DNA of 64,000 nucleotides from Isoetes taiwanensis (lineage: Eukaryota > Streptophyta > Lycopodiopsida > Isoetales > Isoetaceae): positions 5,468,189 through 5,532,188 of the forward strand of contig JAJEKV010000026.1 of assembly GCA_021234155.1 (NCBI GenBank), given 5' to 3'. Under the pieces are notes generated by a model, which saw only the letters and a list, made by a program, of their open reading frames with translations, made no database searches and was not told the DNA's origin. Numbering within the stretch: position 1 is the stretch's first letter; the number at the start of each line of letters is the position of its first letter. This document shows positions 25,641 through 34,832 of the stretch, piece after piece. The translations under genes were made by a program, and so were the position numbers.

Positions 25641-26988
25641 TCACCACGAATGTAGTCGCGGGCCTCCTCGCCCGTCGTCGTCGATCAAAGTGTCCCAATC
25701 TCCCAACTCTCGCTAGCCCTTGCACTCATGACATATGGGCGGTTCTTTACGTCCTATGGCCTGGCTGGAAACACCTGGAAGCAAAGCCGCTTTTCTATGC
25801 ACTCTGTCTCTTTTCCTTGGGCATGGCTGCGAAAGGATCGCCTTTGCTTTGGAGTAGTTTGCCCCTTCTGTTTGTCTTTGAAAGATACACGCTTCTTCTC
25901 CTGGCTTGCTTCCCTTGATTGCCACTATATGGGGCTCTAGCTGGTCCTGGGCCGGGCGCCCTCCTCCGGTGGCCGCCTTTGCCTTGCCTTTATCTTGGTA
26001 ATCTGGCTGCCTCTGCCCGCTATTCTCGAGGTCCTGTTCCTTGCAAACTTATTGCCTTGGACTCAAAACTTGACCTTTGTTCTCGGGTTTATTGCCCTTA
26101 CAAGTTTGCGGATCTCCTCATTCCGGACCTTCAATGTAGCTTTCCACTGCGTGCTTCTCACTAACTTTGGCACATCTGACCTTAGCCTCATAAATTCCTC
26201 CGTGTATTTACATGCTTTTGTTGCCTTCTTTGCAACACAATAGAACTTCTTTGCATCATCTTTGGACTTGTGCTCTCTTGGGGACGTAATGGCGGCGAAG
26301 GCTTTAGCAAACTTCTTGAACACGCAAGCATCCCCAGCAAGCCATGAGCCTTGGCATAGCCCTTCCACCAAATGCGTCTGCTCCCTTCGGGTTATTTGTT
26401 GCTACCACCGCCTTTATCCTTATCCTTCATACCATAGGCATTGCCGTATTAAACTCATCTCGTCAAGCCAAGCTTACGCCTCCATGCGACGCTGTTCTCG
26501 CTTTGAGAATTGCTCGAGCTTCTGGCCTTCAAACATTTCCCAATGCGAGTCTACTTTCTTCGGTAGTCGAGGTTCTTGTGTCCCTTTGTCGTCCGTCCGG
26601 GGTTCCCTCACGCCTTTAGATGCCTTTCGGACTTGGTTACGCCCTTCTTCTTCCTCGGTCGGTCTGAATCTGAGCTTGGGTCGGTCAGGAGTCCAGGGGG
26701 GACCTTCCTCTCTTGCTCCTCTTCTTGTCTCTACGTTCTCCGGCTGATGCTTGCGGCGGTTGGCGTTACCCACCGAACCTGCTCCGCGCTTGCGGCTAGC
26801 AAAGCCTTTATCCGTTCGAGGTCCGTCCTCATTTGCGATATTTCTTCTTAAGGGGTCATTTGTCCAAATTCTTCAAAGCGGGTTCCTTCGCCGGGCGTGG
26901 CTTTGGCGGGTCTGTTCCTCTGTAAGTTCCCTTGGTTGTGCTGTTCTCTGGCTTTCGGGCCCTCTAGCTGCATACACAAGTGGTTCAT
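25641..26988 (-). pseudogene. gag: Chromovirus gag
   Basis: The likely start is the Met at 26988 (MNHLCMQLEGPKAREQ). Further in-frame blocks include MRTDLERIKALLAASAEQV near 26851 and, at 26371-26063, a clear Retrotrans_gag-like helical segment (KKFYCVAKKATKACKYTEE, then RLRSDVPKL and NEEIRKLVRAINPRT). A zinc-knuckle-like piece can be followed near 25740-25800. At least four frameshifts break it. A TATA-like word, ACTATAAATG, lies at 27071-27080, about 85 bp before the Met; whether it is used is unknown. Confidence 0.8.
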
Positions 26989-27070
26989 ATCTACATGGTT
27001 AGTTTTCCTCGCTTTCTTGCATTACTTATGTTTGTTGGCATGGTTGGGGACACAAAATATATCAACAAAA

Positions 27071-27080
27071 CATTTATAGT
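27071..27080 (-). promoter_or_regulatory. TATA-like box upstream of gag (weak)
   Basis: ACTATAAATG on the minus strand, 83-92 bp before the presumed gag Met. It lacks the leader shared by the two other internal TATA boxes, so this is a tentative call. Confidence 0.3.
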
Positions 27081-27088
27081 GCAAGAGA

Positions 27089-27716
27089 ATATTATATTTA
27101 TATTGTATATTACACTAATACAAAAAAAATTGCAACTACTGCCAATCATTCCTGTTGATGCCGGTAAGATGGATTATCCTCCAGGAACTTTTTCACTTGG
27201 GCTGTTCCCCTTTGAATGGCCCAAGTTCCTAAGGACATTGGCTGGAGATCCACCTTGTAATGCTCTTGCCGGATCTTCTATTACATGGTGGGAGGTATAA
27301 GTCGCTGCATCGCTTGGCAGTCTTGCTTGCCTTTGTAAGGTATGGCGAAGTCGAAGGCGTCGAGTGCTACCGCTCTCTTCACCCGAGGATTGCATACTTT
27401 CGGTATTAAGGGGTAACCGCATGCCGGCCGAATCCCGAGTGCAATCGACAGCGATACTCCTTCCTCGCCTGCGGGGGTGAACTTGCGGTGGATAACCGCT
27501 ATTCTTCCATCCATCGATGGCGGGTAATACCATAGTGACACGTTGCGTTGCGAGGCGGGTCCTCGGCCACTTTCGGTATCCAGCTCGTAATGCGCTTCAA
27601 ATCATCAACCTCCACCGTGGTGAGCTCCCTGTAGTCTTTGGATCATTCTTTGAAACCCTCCCGAGGTCGGTCGCTTTATCCCGTCCCCGGGAGGTCTTGA
27701 GGGGGGCGAGCTTGGA
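27089..27716 (-). other. Coding-like stretch of unknown function
   Basis: Between the acidic ORF and gag, minus-strand frames look coding in pieces (ELTTVEVDDLKRITSWIPK near 27560-27615; KRAVALDAFDFAIPYKGKQ near 27325-27385), but no frame is continuous. It could be a separate small gene, or a C-terminal continuation of the upstream ORF if its stop is an error. I do not recognise the protein. Confidence 0.35.
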
Positions 27717-28691
27717 TTAGGATGTTTGAGGTCGCATAGCGGATCCCCATTTGTTCTGAAGAGCAAGGAACTCTTCCTCCCTCGGTAGCTTGTTCTTGGC
27801 CTTGTGCGCCTCCATAATGCGATGTTGTTTGTAGGCTTGGATGTGGGAGGTAAACTCTCCCGTGTAAGTGTCGGCTTCCCTTACTTGGAGGGGGAAGTCA
27901 GACTCTCCTCGACGATGAAGTCGTCCAAGTCCGTTTCTTCCGGGTTGGTGCAGCAACTCTTCAGGTCGGTACTCCCTTTCCCTGCACTCCGGGAGGTTTT
28001 GAATGTCGCTTAGGAGCAGAAACTCCTCACCTTCGACGATAATGGGAGCTAGGCTTGTGATGCCTAACCCGAGGGGTGGCGCGACTCTGAGAGTCTGCCG
28101 GCTTCTTTCGAAGTCTTGCCACTCCTGCTCTGCTTGTCGCCGCTCTTCCGCTGGGTCGAGCTCGACATAGTCTTCCTCTTCCTCTGATTCCTGTTCATCC
28201 GAGTCTTCTTCCTTCCCTTCCTGCTCCTGTTCATACTGTGTGAGGAGCCGTTGTTCTGCTGCTATGGCTAATGGGTCCACGTCCATGGGGGGAATGGAGG
28301 TTTCCCCCACGGTGTTCTCGGCACGGTGGGTGAGAAAGATTGCCAGGGCAGTGTTGAAAGAGAAGTACTTGGTCCTGTTGACAGTTAGGACCATTGGCTC
28401 AGGTGTGCGGTGCGCTTTGTTTGTGAGGTATTTGGCGATGTTCGGGACATCGTCTAATGCTGCCTGCAGGGACTGTCTAGGAACAAAATATCCTACACAA
28501 GGGGGGAGTTGCACTAGCGCTGGTTCTACCCTAGCTTGGAACTCAGTCAAGACTCTACTATAAGCTGGGGTTGCGTGCAAGGTTGCTTGGACGTCTACCT
28601 CCTTCCTGAAGATCTGGAAGATTTGGTCGACGTCGGCCTCAGCAGCATGAGCGCTGGCGCTGTACCATCTCTGGAAATCAGAAGTTGCCAT
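27717..28691 (-). CDS. Acidic protein of unknown function carried by the retrotransposon
   Basis: An open frame of 324 codons starting MATSDFQRWYSASAHAAE. Residues about 1-140 are a mixed, probably folded region. Residues about 155-190 are strongly acidic (QEGKEEDSDEQESEEEEDYV). The last 55 residues are charged and helical (KAKNKLPREEEFLALQNKWG). A local frameshift near 27890-27960 is likely, because another frame there reads LDDFIVEESLTSP. The gene lies between the H3-like ORF and gag, in the element's sense. Its leader and TATA region resemble those of the H3-like ORF, which suggests joint expression. I do not recognise a family. Acidic stretches are common in histone chaperones, but that role is only a hypothesis. 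Confidence 0.7.
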   Translation of the reverse strand: MATSDFQRWYSASAHAAEADVDQIFQIFRKEVDVQATLHATPAYSRVLTEFQARVEPALVQLPPCVGYFVPRQSLQAALDDVPNIAKYLTNKAHRTPEPMVLTVNRTKYFSFNTALAIFLTHRAENTVGETSIPPMDVDPLAIAAEQRLLTQYEQEQEGKEEDSDEQESEEEEDYVELDPAEERRQAEQEWQDFERSRQTLRVAPPLGLGITSLAPIIVEGEEFLLLSDIQNLPECREREYRPEELLHQPGRNGLGRLHRRGESDFPLQVREADTYTGEFTSHIQAYKQHRIMEAHKAKNKLPREEEFLALQNKWGSAMRPQTS

Positions 28692-28804
28692 TGATTAATT
28701 GCAGAAGAGGGTAACAAACGGTTGCAAGAGCGCCTCAGGGAGTTGGGAAATCGGCTAGAAGGGCAGGAGCAGATTTGTAGGGTGCTATCTGAGAAATGAG
28801 GGGT

Positions 28805-28814
28805 CTATTTATAG
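28805..28814 (-). promoter_or_regulatory. TATA box of the acidic ORF
   Basis: CTATAAATAG on the minus strand, about 115-125 bp before the Met at 28691. The following bases (CCCCTCATTT) and part of the leader recur after the TATA box of the H3-like ORF, so the two promoters look like duplicates. Confidence 0.65.
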
Positions 28815-29003
28815 AAAAAGGGGAAACCCTAATTTTTGGATGACTTGAAAATTTCCTAGGATTGGGTAATTCTAACTTATCTGAGGTCAAAATAGGAGTT
28901 TGAGGACTATATGAGATGCTTAAACAAGGCTAGGTTACCTAAAAGATGCTATGCAGTAGGTTGAAGGTGACTTTGACAAGTCCTGGTGAAGAAATGGTAA
29001 GAG

Positions 29004-29070
29004 GTCTCACAGCTTGCGCCTCGCTTCAAAACTAACTTTTTGTTTTGCGACCAGGCGCGAGCTGTGAGAC
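29004..29070. repeat. Inverted-repeat element a
   Basis: Arms GTCTCACAGCTTGCGCCT (29004-29021) and AGGCGCGAGCTGTGAGAC (29053-29070) pair almost perfectly around a 31-base loop containing TTTTGCGACC. It lies about 190 bp upstream of the acidic ORF's TATA box. Confidence 0.85.
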
Positions 29071-29202
29071 ATCAGTCTCATTTCGATCAAAGGTATCCAA
29101 TTTGGGTAAACTAATGGTGTAAGGTTGATGGGCTCATCAAATTAGGCAGAATCGACCCCTTATTTGGTCAATTTGGAGCTGTTTTGGCCAAGTTTGGGCG
29201 AG

Positions 29203-29269
29203 GTCTCACAGCTTGCGCCTCGCTTCAATACTAACTTTTAGTTTTGCGACCAGGCGCGAGCTGTGAGAC
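29203..29269. repeat. Inverted-repeat element b
   Basis: This is a second copy of element a, 199 bp further from the acidic ORF, with the same arms and almost the same loop. Confidence 0.85.
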
Positions 29270-29416
29270 ATCATGTCTCTCGGCTTGCAAATGTCCTATT
29301 TCACTGAAATAAAAGCTAAAACTTATTAATTTGCTCTAATTAACCAAGTTTATGCCATCAAGGTACACAAAATTGCTCTATATTACAAAATTTTTAATTA
29401 TTTACAACAAAAGTTT

Positions 29417-30676
29417 CTAAGGGCGTTCTCCCTTAATGCGGGTCGCAAGACTCATGTCTTGTCGCATTAAGGTTACCCGCTTGGCGTGGATAGTGCAGGC
29501 TGTTGAATCTTCAAAATGTTGCACTATCTTTGCCTCAGCCGCCTCTTGCATTGCTAGCAGCGCCTCGTCCGTGACTCTAAAGTGCGTTACGTAGGCTGCA
29601 TCACTTCACGCTTGCTAGAAGCCGAAAGGGGGCGCGGGGAATTAGGAGACCGAAGCTGCTTGTTGGAAGTGTCTAATCTCCTTAACGCTCTTCTCTCCAC
29701 CTCCTTCCTATCAGGCTTTCTTCTGGGTGGCGGCTTGGGAACCTTGGGCTTCGGTGGTGGCGGCCTTAAGGTTTTCTTTTGCGTTGGTCGCCCTCCCTCG
29801 ATGAACTTAACCTGTTTTTCTTCATAATATTTGTTGTAGGCCTCCCATTTCTTCATGTAGGCCTCGTGCTCTCTCATCTTCCTCTCGTAAATCTTCACCA
29901 CAGCCGGGTGGCGTAGGCTTCCGGGCAGGTGGTGGTTCTTCTTTCTATCCCATGCTTAGGGTTTTCGGGGGCTTACGCACTTGGTCTGGCGCGGGGTTGC
30001 TTTCAGTGCCCGGCTGCTTTCGGGTACTTCACTGCTTTCGTCACACGGGTGCTTGGAAAAGCTTCCACACAGCATTAGGGTTGAAATCCTCCTCGGAGGA
30101 GTCGTCGGAGGGTTTGGGGGTTCGTCGGGTTGCGGCTCCTTGATGATAATGTTGGGGTTGACCTCTTCCTTGGTGGCGATCCTTAGTTCTCCTTATACCA
30201 GACCACGAACTTCCCTTTAAACTTTCTTCTTTTCTTCTGGCGCCTTTTGTTCCTCCTCCTTCCTTTTCCTCTTTTTTTGTCTTCCCTTCTCTTACTTGCA
30301 TTTCGTACTTTCGATGAACCTTCTAAGGTGCGCTACCTCCGTGGCTCCGGACACATCACTTGCTCATCACGCTTTCGAGGATTTACGTGGGTCGTCCCGA
30401 GATGGTGCCTTTGTTCTGGCTGCGGGATCTCCCGCTCTATTCCTTCATACACCTCCCTCGTCTCCCTCGTCCATGGGTTAGGTGATGTGGCCTCGTCACC
30501 GCTCTGCTGGCTTTGGTTGAAGCCCTCAATCGGGTCGGGCGTGTCTTGCTCCTCGTCCGGCGAACGTCCCCTCTCGAGCCTCTCACGAGCGAAGCATCTT
30601 CCGAATGATCTCCGCCTCGGTGGCGGTGGTGGCGCTGGGCGGCGCTTCCTTCGCGGGTCTGTTTGGTTCGGGCCAT
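29417..30676 (-). pseudogene. Histone H3-type gene inside the retrotransposon (frames interrupted)
   Basis: The Met at 30676 begins MARTKQTR, identical to the first seven residues of histone H3. About 310 residues of charged, Pro/Ser/Lys-rich sequence follow, including a helical Glu/Lys/Tyr segment (MREHEAYMKKWEAYNKYYEE, 29877-29818). The C-terminal 95 or so residues form an H3 fold: KPDRKEVERRAL, KEIRHFQ (29663-29683), LLIPRAPF (about 29625-29648), [12 protein letters not shown] (QEAAEA at 29531-29548), [11 protein letters not shown] (29465-29497), and RIKGERP then TAG (29417-29419). H3 has LLIRKLPF, LALQEAAEA, CAIHAKRVTIM and RIRGERA at these places. Cys110, His113 and Asp123, used for H3-H3' contact, are kept. 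At least six single-base shifts are needed, three inside the fold. Whether this copy is expressed is unknown. Confidence 0.88.
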
Positions 30677-30776
30677 GCTTTACGGATCGTCAATCGGATA
30701 AAAAGCGTAGAGATCGCCTAAGTTGGGAAGAGCGGATTTCTAGGGCTTGGGCCTAAAAAAATGAGGGGTTCTACAT

Positions 30777-30787
30777 CTATTTATAGC
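30777..30787 (-). promoter_or_regulatory. TATA box of the H3-like gene
   Basis: GCTATAAATAG on the minus strand, about 100 bp before the Met at 30676. It is followed by AGAACCCCTCATTT, then a leader with TAGAAATCCGCT and TTCCCAACT, matching CCCCTCATTT, TACAAATCTGCT and TTCCCAACT at the acidic ORF. Confidence 0.7.
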
Positions 30788-30887
30788 TTGGGGAATTTTA
30801 GGTCAAAACTCAAGTTGCTCGTTTAACATGCTAAGGCACCAACTTATCTAAAACTTATACTTATTTCAGGACTTTTTCTACCTATTG

Positions 30888-30951
30888 GTCTCCACGACTT
30901 AGCCTCGTTCCAATACTAATGTTTAGTTTTGCGACCAGGCGCGTGAGATCT
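30888..30951. repeat. Inverted-repeat element c (degenerate)
   Basis: It shares the loop (CAATACTAATGTTTAGTTTT, then GCGACCAGGCGCG) and part of both arms with elements a and b. It sits about 100 bp upstream of the H3-like gene's TATA box. Confidence 0.65.
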
Positions 30952-31072
30952 CATACATTTCTAGGGTTTTTAGATAATCAAAACATGCTATTCTAACTAA
31001 TTCCTACCTTAGAATTAGCCTTACCACATTATTTTTCTCAAATTCATCATGTTTTGGTGTTCTTGGCTCGAT

Positions 31073-31138
31073 GTCTCACAGCTTGCGCCTCGCTTCAAAA
31101 CAAAAATTTAGTTTCTGCGACCGGTATTTGTAGGAGAC
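31073..31138. repeat. Inverted-repeat element d (right arm decayed)
   Basis: The left arm GTCTCACAGCTTGCGCCT and the following CGCTTCAAAA are intact; the right arm is altered to GGTATTTGTAGGAGACC. It is 185 bp upstream of element c. Confidence 0.65.
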
Positions 31139-31328
31139 CACCTCACTTGGAAAATTTTGGCTCATTCTTTTTAATCTTGTTAAATTCCAATTCACTTAAT
31201 TGTTACTAGCTTAGCATAAACTACAAAGGTGAGAAAAAATTTTCCCACTTTTCGAGGCTTGAGGATCCTATCAAGTTAGTACTACTGGGAACATGGTCAG
31301 TGCTTTGCTCTTGGTCTCCAAGAACATT

Positions 31329-31340
31329 GCTCTGATACCA
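31329..31340 (-). other. Primer binding site for initiator tRNA-Met
   Basis: On the minus strand, one base after the 5' LTR, the sequence is TGGTATCAGAGC, the standard plant tRNA-iMet primer site. Confidence 0.93.
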
Positions 31341-31341
31341 C

Positions 31342-32903
31342 TGTGACGTCCCCTACTCATATACGGTGCACTCACCGTATACAAACAGGAGTTCATCCCC
31401 CATACCAGCTCCAGGCTAATATAGGGCCCTCCACGTATCACTGCAACCTTGAAGAGTTCGGTGGGAAGAATGAAGGGGGTCCTTTACCTGTCTCCCTCGG
31501 GGCCTACCTAGGCTGCGAAGCGTAAAAACATACATGTCAGTAGTACATACATCAACATCATATGACCATCACGAAGGATGGTCCTCCACATATCTGCATA
31601 GACAAAGATCAGCACATCACGTAGGGAATCCTACCCAAGGCTCAGACTCAAGGGGTAACTGACGGCTTGGGTCTCCAGAGTTCATTGCGCATGCAATTCA
31701 TGGCAATGGATTTGGCTGGCATAAGAACATGGCATAGGGGTTGTCCACTCCATCCGCCCCTCCTGTGCACACTTTGCGAGTAGGTCGAAAAGTGTTGGGA
31801 CTGACTGTAGCCCGCCGGATGCATAGCCGAAGGGGCTACTCCTGGGTCTCATCCTCCCAGTTCCGATGGGGCAGGTAGAGATCACTCCCTCCAGAGATCT
31901 ACATGCTGACTCGAGGTGACTAGAGGGCCACGGCCCGTATTCGACTAAACCCACTGGAAAGTGTACACCACTTCACGAGTGTCGAGCCCATGCCTTACCC
32001 ACACTCAGTGGTAAGCCATTAGACCTAGTCACAATGATCCCCGGTAGGCTTTACACACCAGGGGATCGCTCAGAGTCGTAACATGAACCTCCTTCTTAGC
32101 CGGGCCTGCCCCTTCACCCACAACCCGGGTGTGGCTCTTGTACACACAGGCGAATCCTACAAAGTGCTAGAGAGGCTACTATAGGAGCATCAACTACAAG
32201 CTTTGGGGCCTCTACCCCCTTCCCAATACAAGGAGTTCACGGAGATACATCATCCAAATACATCACGTAAGAACTAAAGAACTAGATCTAATCATAGAGT
32301 TAGGTTCTTTAGTTAGTGTCCGAGATCTACGATCTAGATAGCTACTATGGGCAATTTAATAGTCTAAACCTACTGATTCTATGACTAGAAGACGGTTTAA
32401 GCTATTAAATTGACCAAATACCTGATCCTTGAGTGGCTCCTCCTGACCTGAGTTCAACCATCCTGCTGAGCTGAGCGAATTCAGGGGAACTGATGGTGCA
32501 ATTCGCTTGGGTGGCGTCTGGGAGGCGGTTTTGGCTCCTGGGGCAGCCAAAACTGAGCTCTAAAACCCTAAGGACGAAAAACTAGCAAGCTAGGGTTTTC
32601 CTACCCTAAATAGACATGGGGTTTAGGCTAGGGTTTCCAATTACCCAATTTGGCATGTGGGATAATTGGAAAGGCCCCACTTGCCTTTAATGGCTAGGTG
32701 GCAAAATATGCCAACATGGAAAGGTGTGCCCTCATTAATGTGCACATGTGCACATTAATAATATATGAGCACTCCTAGCAAGTTGCCCCTAGGGCTACTT
32801 ACCTGGCTATCCGTTGGCGTACACGTCGGTCGGAGTGGCGTGTACGCGTGACGGGGCAGTACAGTATACGTCCTGGGACCGTATACTGTGCTGGAACGTC
32901 ACA
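31342..32903 (-). repeat. 5' LTR of the chromovirus (1562 bp)
   Basis: Direct repeat of 19727-21294 with the same TGTGACGTCC and ACGTCACA ends. Many of the differences are CAG-to-CG type (for example TTCCAGTGG against TTCGGTGG), so divergence-based dating would overestimate its age. Confidence 0.95.
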
Positions 32904-34832
32904 AACAGTCTCTATACTTTTCTTCCTCTGCCACTGCATTTAACTGGTGCACTGGATACCACCACTCCACACGAACTTTGTTCACATTGCGGTCACCTAC
33001 TTCTTTGCAAACCTCTGAGATGGTGTAACCCATCCACACAAGGTATATCTCTTTGTGCTCTGGTACTATAAACACAAATTGATGGCAAAGAAAATCATCC
33101 TTGGGATCATAATCCTCCAGCCCGAGATATTTAGGCCTTCCTTTCCTAGGACCAACATAGTGTTTTTTAGCAGCTGGAGGAGCCATCGACTTACGAATAC
33201 TACTAACCACATCATCAACTTCCTCAGGTGTTATCAAGTCTCTCCACCTAGTCTTAGGTAGCCATCCATCTTTCAGTTCATCAGAGGATGTGTCTACTTG
33301 TCCCAATAATCCATGTACCTGTGTCCAATAATCTATCAATGCAAGGTTGGTATCATCGGGGTTATTTTTCCAATACTTGATGTATTCAGAAATGCCGTCC
33401 AATGTGCTTTGCAATGAATCCACCTCTGCAAAAGGCTTAAGAGTTTTTGGTTGACCCCTTGGAATCTTAGGTTTACCATTTTCATCTTCGTGCCATATAG
33501 GTACTCCCTCATCTGGCCTCCATTTATCATCTGAAGGTCTCATCTTCCATTGCATTATTGGCTTATTTCCCATGACCCAGAAAGTGTACTGAAGAGGTCT
33601 AGATTGACCTTCCATATCAAGAGCATAACTTCGATAAAATTCTTCCAATCAGGCACCTCTTGTATGATCAACCCTATAGGAGAAGGTGAAATGCATTCAC
33701 TAAGAACTTCCATTAGTCTAGGAAGATTGGTCACAGTTTGAGATTTCAACCAAGACTATACTTCCCAAATAATGCATCCACATCCTCATGAGTATGTCCA
33801 GGCATTAAGAACCCTAAATTCACTCTTTCAAAGACACCCACAGCTGTTAAATAAGATAGGAATGAGAACATATACCTGTTTTTATTCTGTCCAAGCACAA
33901 TTGTCAAGTTGGAGGAGGAACCTTGGTGGTAGATCTCGAGGTTGGGGACATGAACTTGAGGCTCCAACATGTTCAGAAGCACCCGACTTCCTAAACCTTG
34001 CCTTAGTAAACTTCTCTAAATTATTAGGCTTTCTATCCAACAATGCACTGAAGAGTGGTTGGCTACCACCTCCAGGGTTGTGGAGGTCACCAGAATAACC
34101 ACTCTCATAGTTTCTCAAGCACCTCATCACACTTCCAATATGAAAATCAGGACCATCGCTCCACAATTGCAAACTAAAATGGCCATAATAAATTGGCACC
34201 GAGCCATGCACTATTGCACCTGTCAGAGAGACTTGCAAAGGATAAGCTCTATTGATTTGCTTATTGATCCATCTTGTCATGTATAATACAAACATAGTTA
34301 TTGGGTTCCAAACATGATAATGTTCTCCACATCCAATAAGTGGATCTACATGATAGTTGGTCTGTCATGTGATTTTTCATTTGCTCCCTTATCTTAGCCC
34401 TTTGGCTTGGTTGCTTGGTCTTATCCAGAATCTCTTTCAACTTAGCACACAAGTTGCACTTTGCAAAGTTGTTCGAAGTGTCTATAGTGACATGCTTGAA
34501 GTGCTTGCTCCATAGTCTATTGAAGCTGGGTTGAGATATTGCAGGTATCTGTAGTTCTCGAAGCAAAGCATTCACTTCCTCCAATATGCTCTTCTGGGTA
34601 CAATGGGATGGCAATCTCTTCTCGACAACTATTTTTCCCTGTTGATCTTTCCTACTTTTATGTGGCATATTCTCAGTATTGAATTCAACATATTTTTCAG
34701 AAACCTCCCTAGCAGCCAAGATCCTAGAAGTTGGCTTCAACATGCCATTATTTCCATGTAATGCAATTTTACTCCCCTTTGCATGACTTGCTTGCCAATT
34801 TTGCCAAGATGAAATTGGAATGCCATGAGAAG
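32904..34832 (-). pseudogene. DUF7869-like, transposase-related gene, main part
   Basis: On the minus strand this reads a cysteine pair and helix (FAKCNLCAKLKEILDK), IIHDKMDQ near 34264-34285, LQLDNC near 33895-33915, NKNRYMFSFLSYL, and PGHTHEDVDALFGKYS at 33755-33800. The order HDKMDQ ... DNC..ENKN ... GHTHEDVD is what I know from DUF7869-type proteins, an RNase-H-like group often linked to transposons. A 250-residue frame (33648-32904) forms the C-terminal half, rich in Trp and charged residues. Some frame changes may be introns. The gene is split by the chromovirus at its 3' end (remainder at 19549-19726) and cut at 34832 by a solo LTR. Its 5' end is not identified. Confidence 0.7.

Larger units (their letters stand above)
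19727..32903 (-). mobile_element. Complete Ty3/gypsy chromovirus carrying a histone H3-like gene
   Basis: A 13,177-bp LTR retrotransposon on the minus strand. LTRs at 19727-21294 and 31342-32903 begin TGTGACGTCC and end ACGTCACA. A 5-bp duplication AACAG flanks it (19722-19726, 32904-32908). Inside, reading on the minus strand, come the tRNA-iMet PBS, a histone H3-type ORF, an acidic ORF of unknown function, gag, a protease region, RT, RNase H, integrase with chromodomain, and the PPT. Typical chromoviruses of this type have only gag-pol, so the two extra genes add about 4 kb. Most frames carry indels. LTR-to-LTR differences also concentrate at CAG/CTG, so part of the decay may be sequencing error. 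Confidence 0.96.

Noticed and set aside
29417-30676. H3-like gene as a simple host H3 pseudogene dropped into the element
   Set aside because: Not fully excluded, but there is no poly(A), no flanking duplication, and the promoter and inverted-repeat elements are shared with the adjacent acidic ORF. The N-terminal insert is also far from any host H3.
30437-30676. MARTKQT as a chance start of an unrelated gag
   Set aside because: Seven exact H3 residues at a Met, followed 1 kb downstream in the same sense by an H3 fold and stop, make chance unlikely. The true gag lies at 25641-26988.
29582-30756. Plus-strand open frames overlapping the H3-like gene
   Set aside because: They are Ser/Leu/Gly-rich shadows of the GC-rich minus-strand coding sequence. 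None shows a domain.
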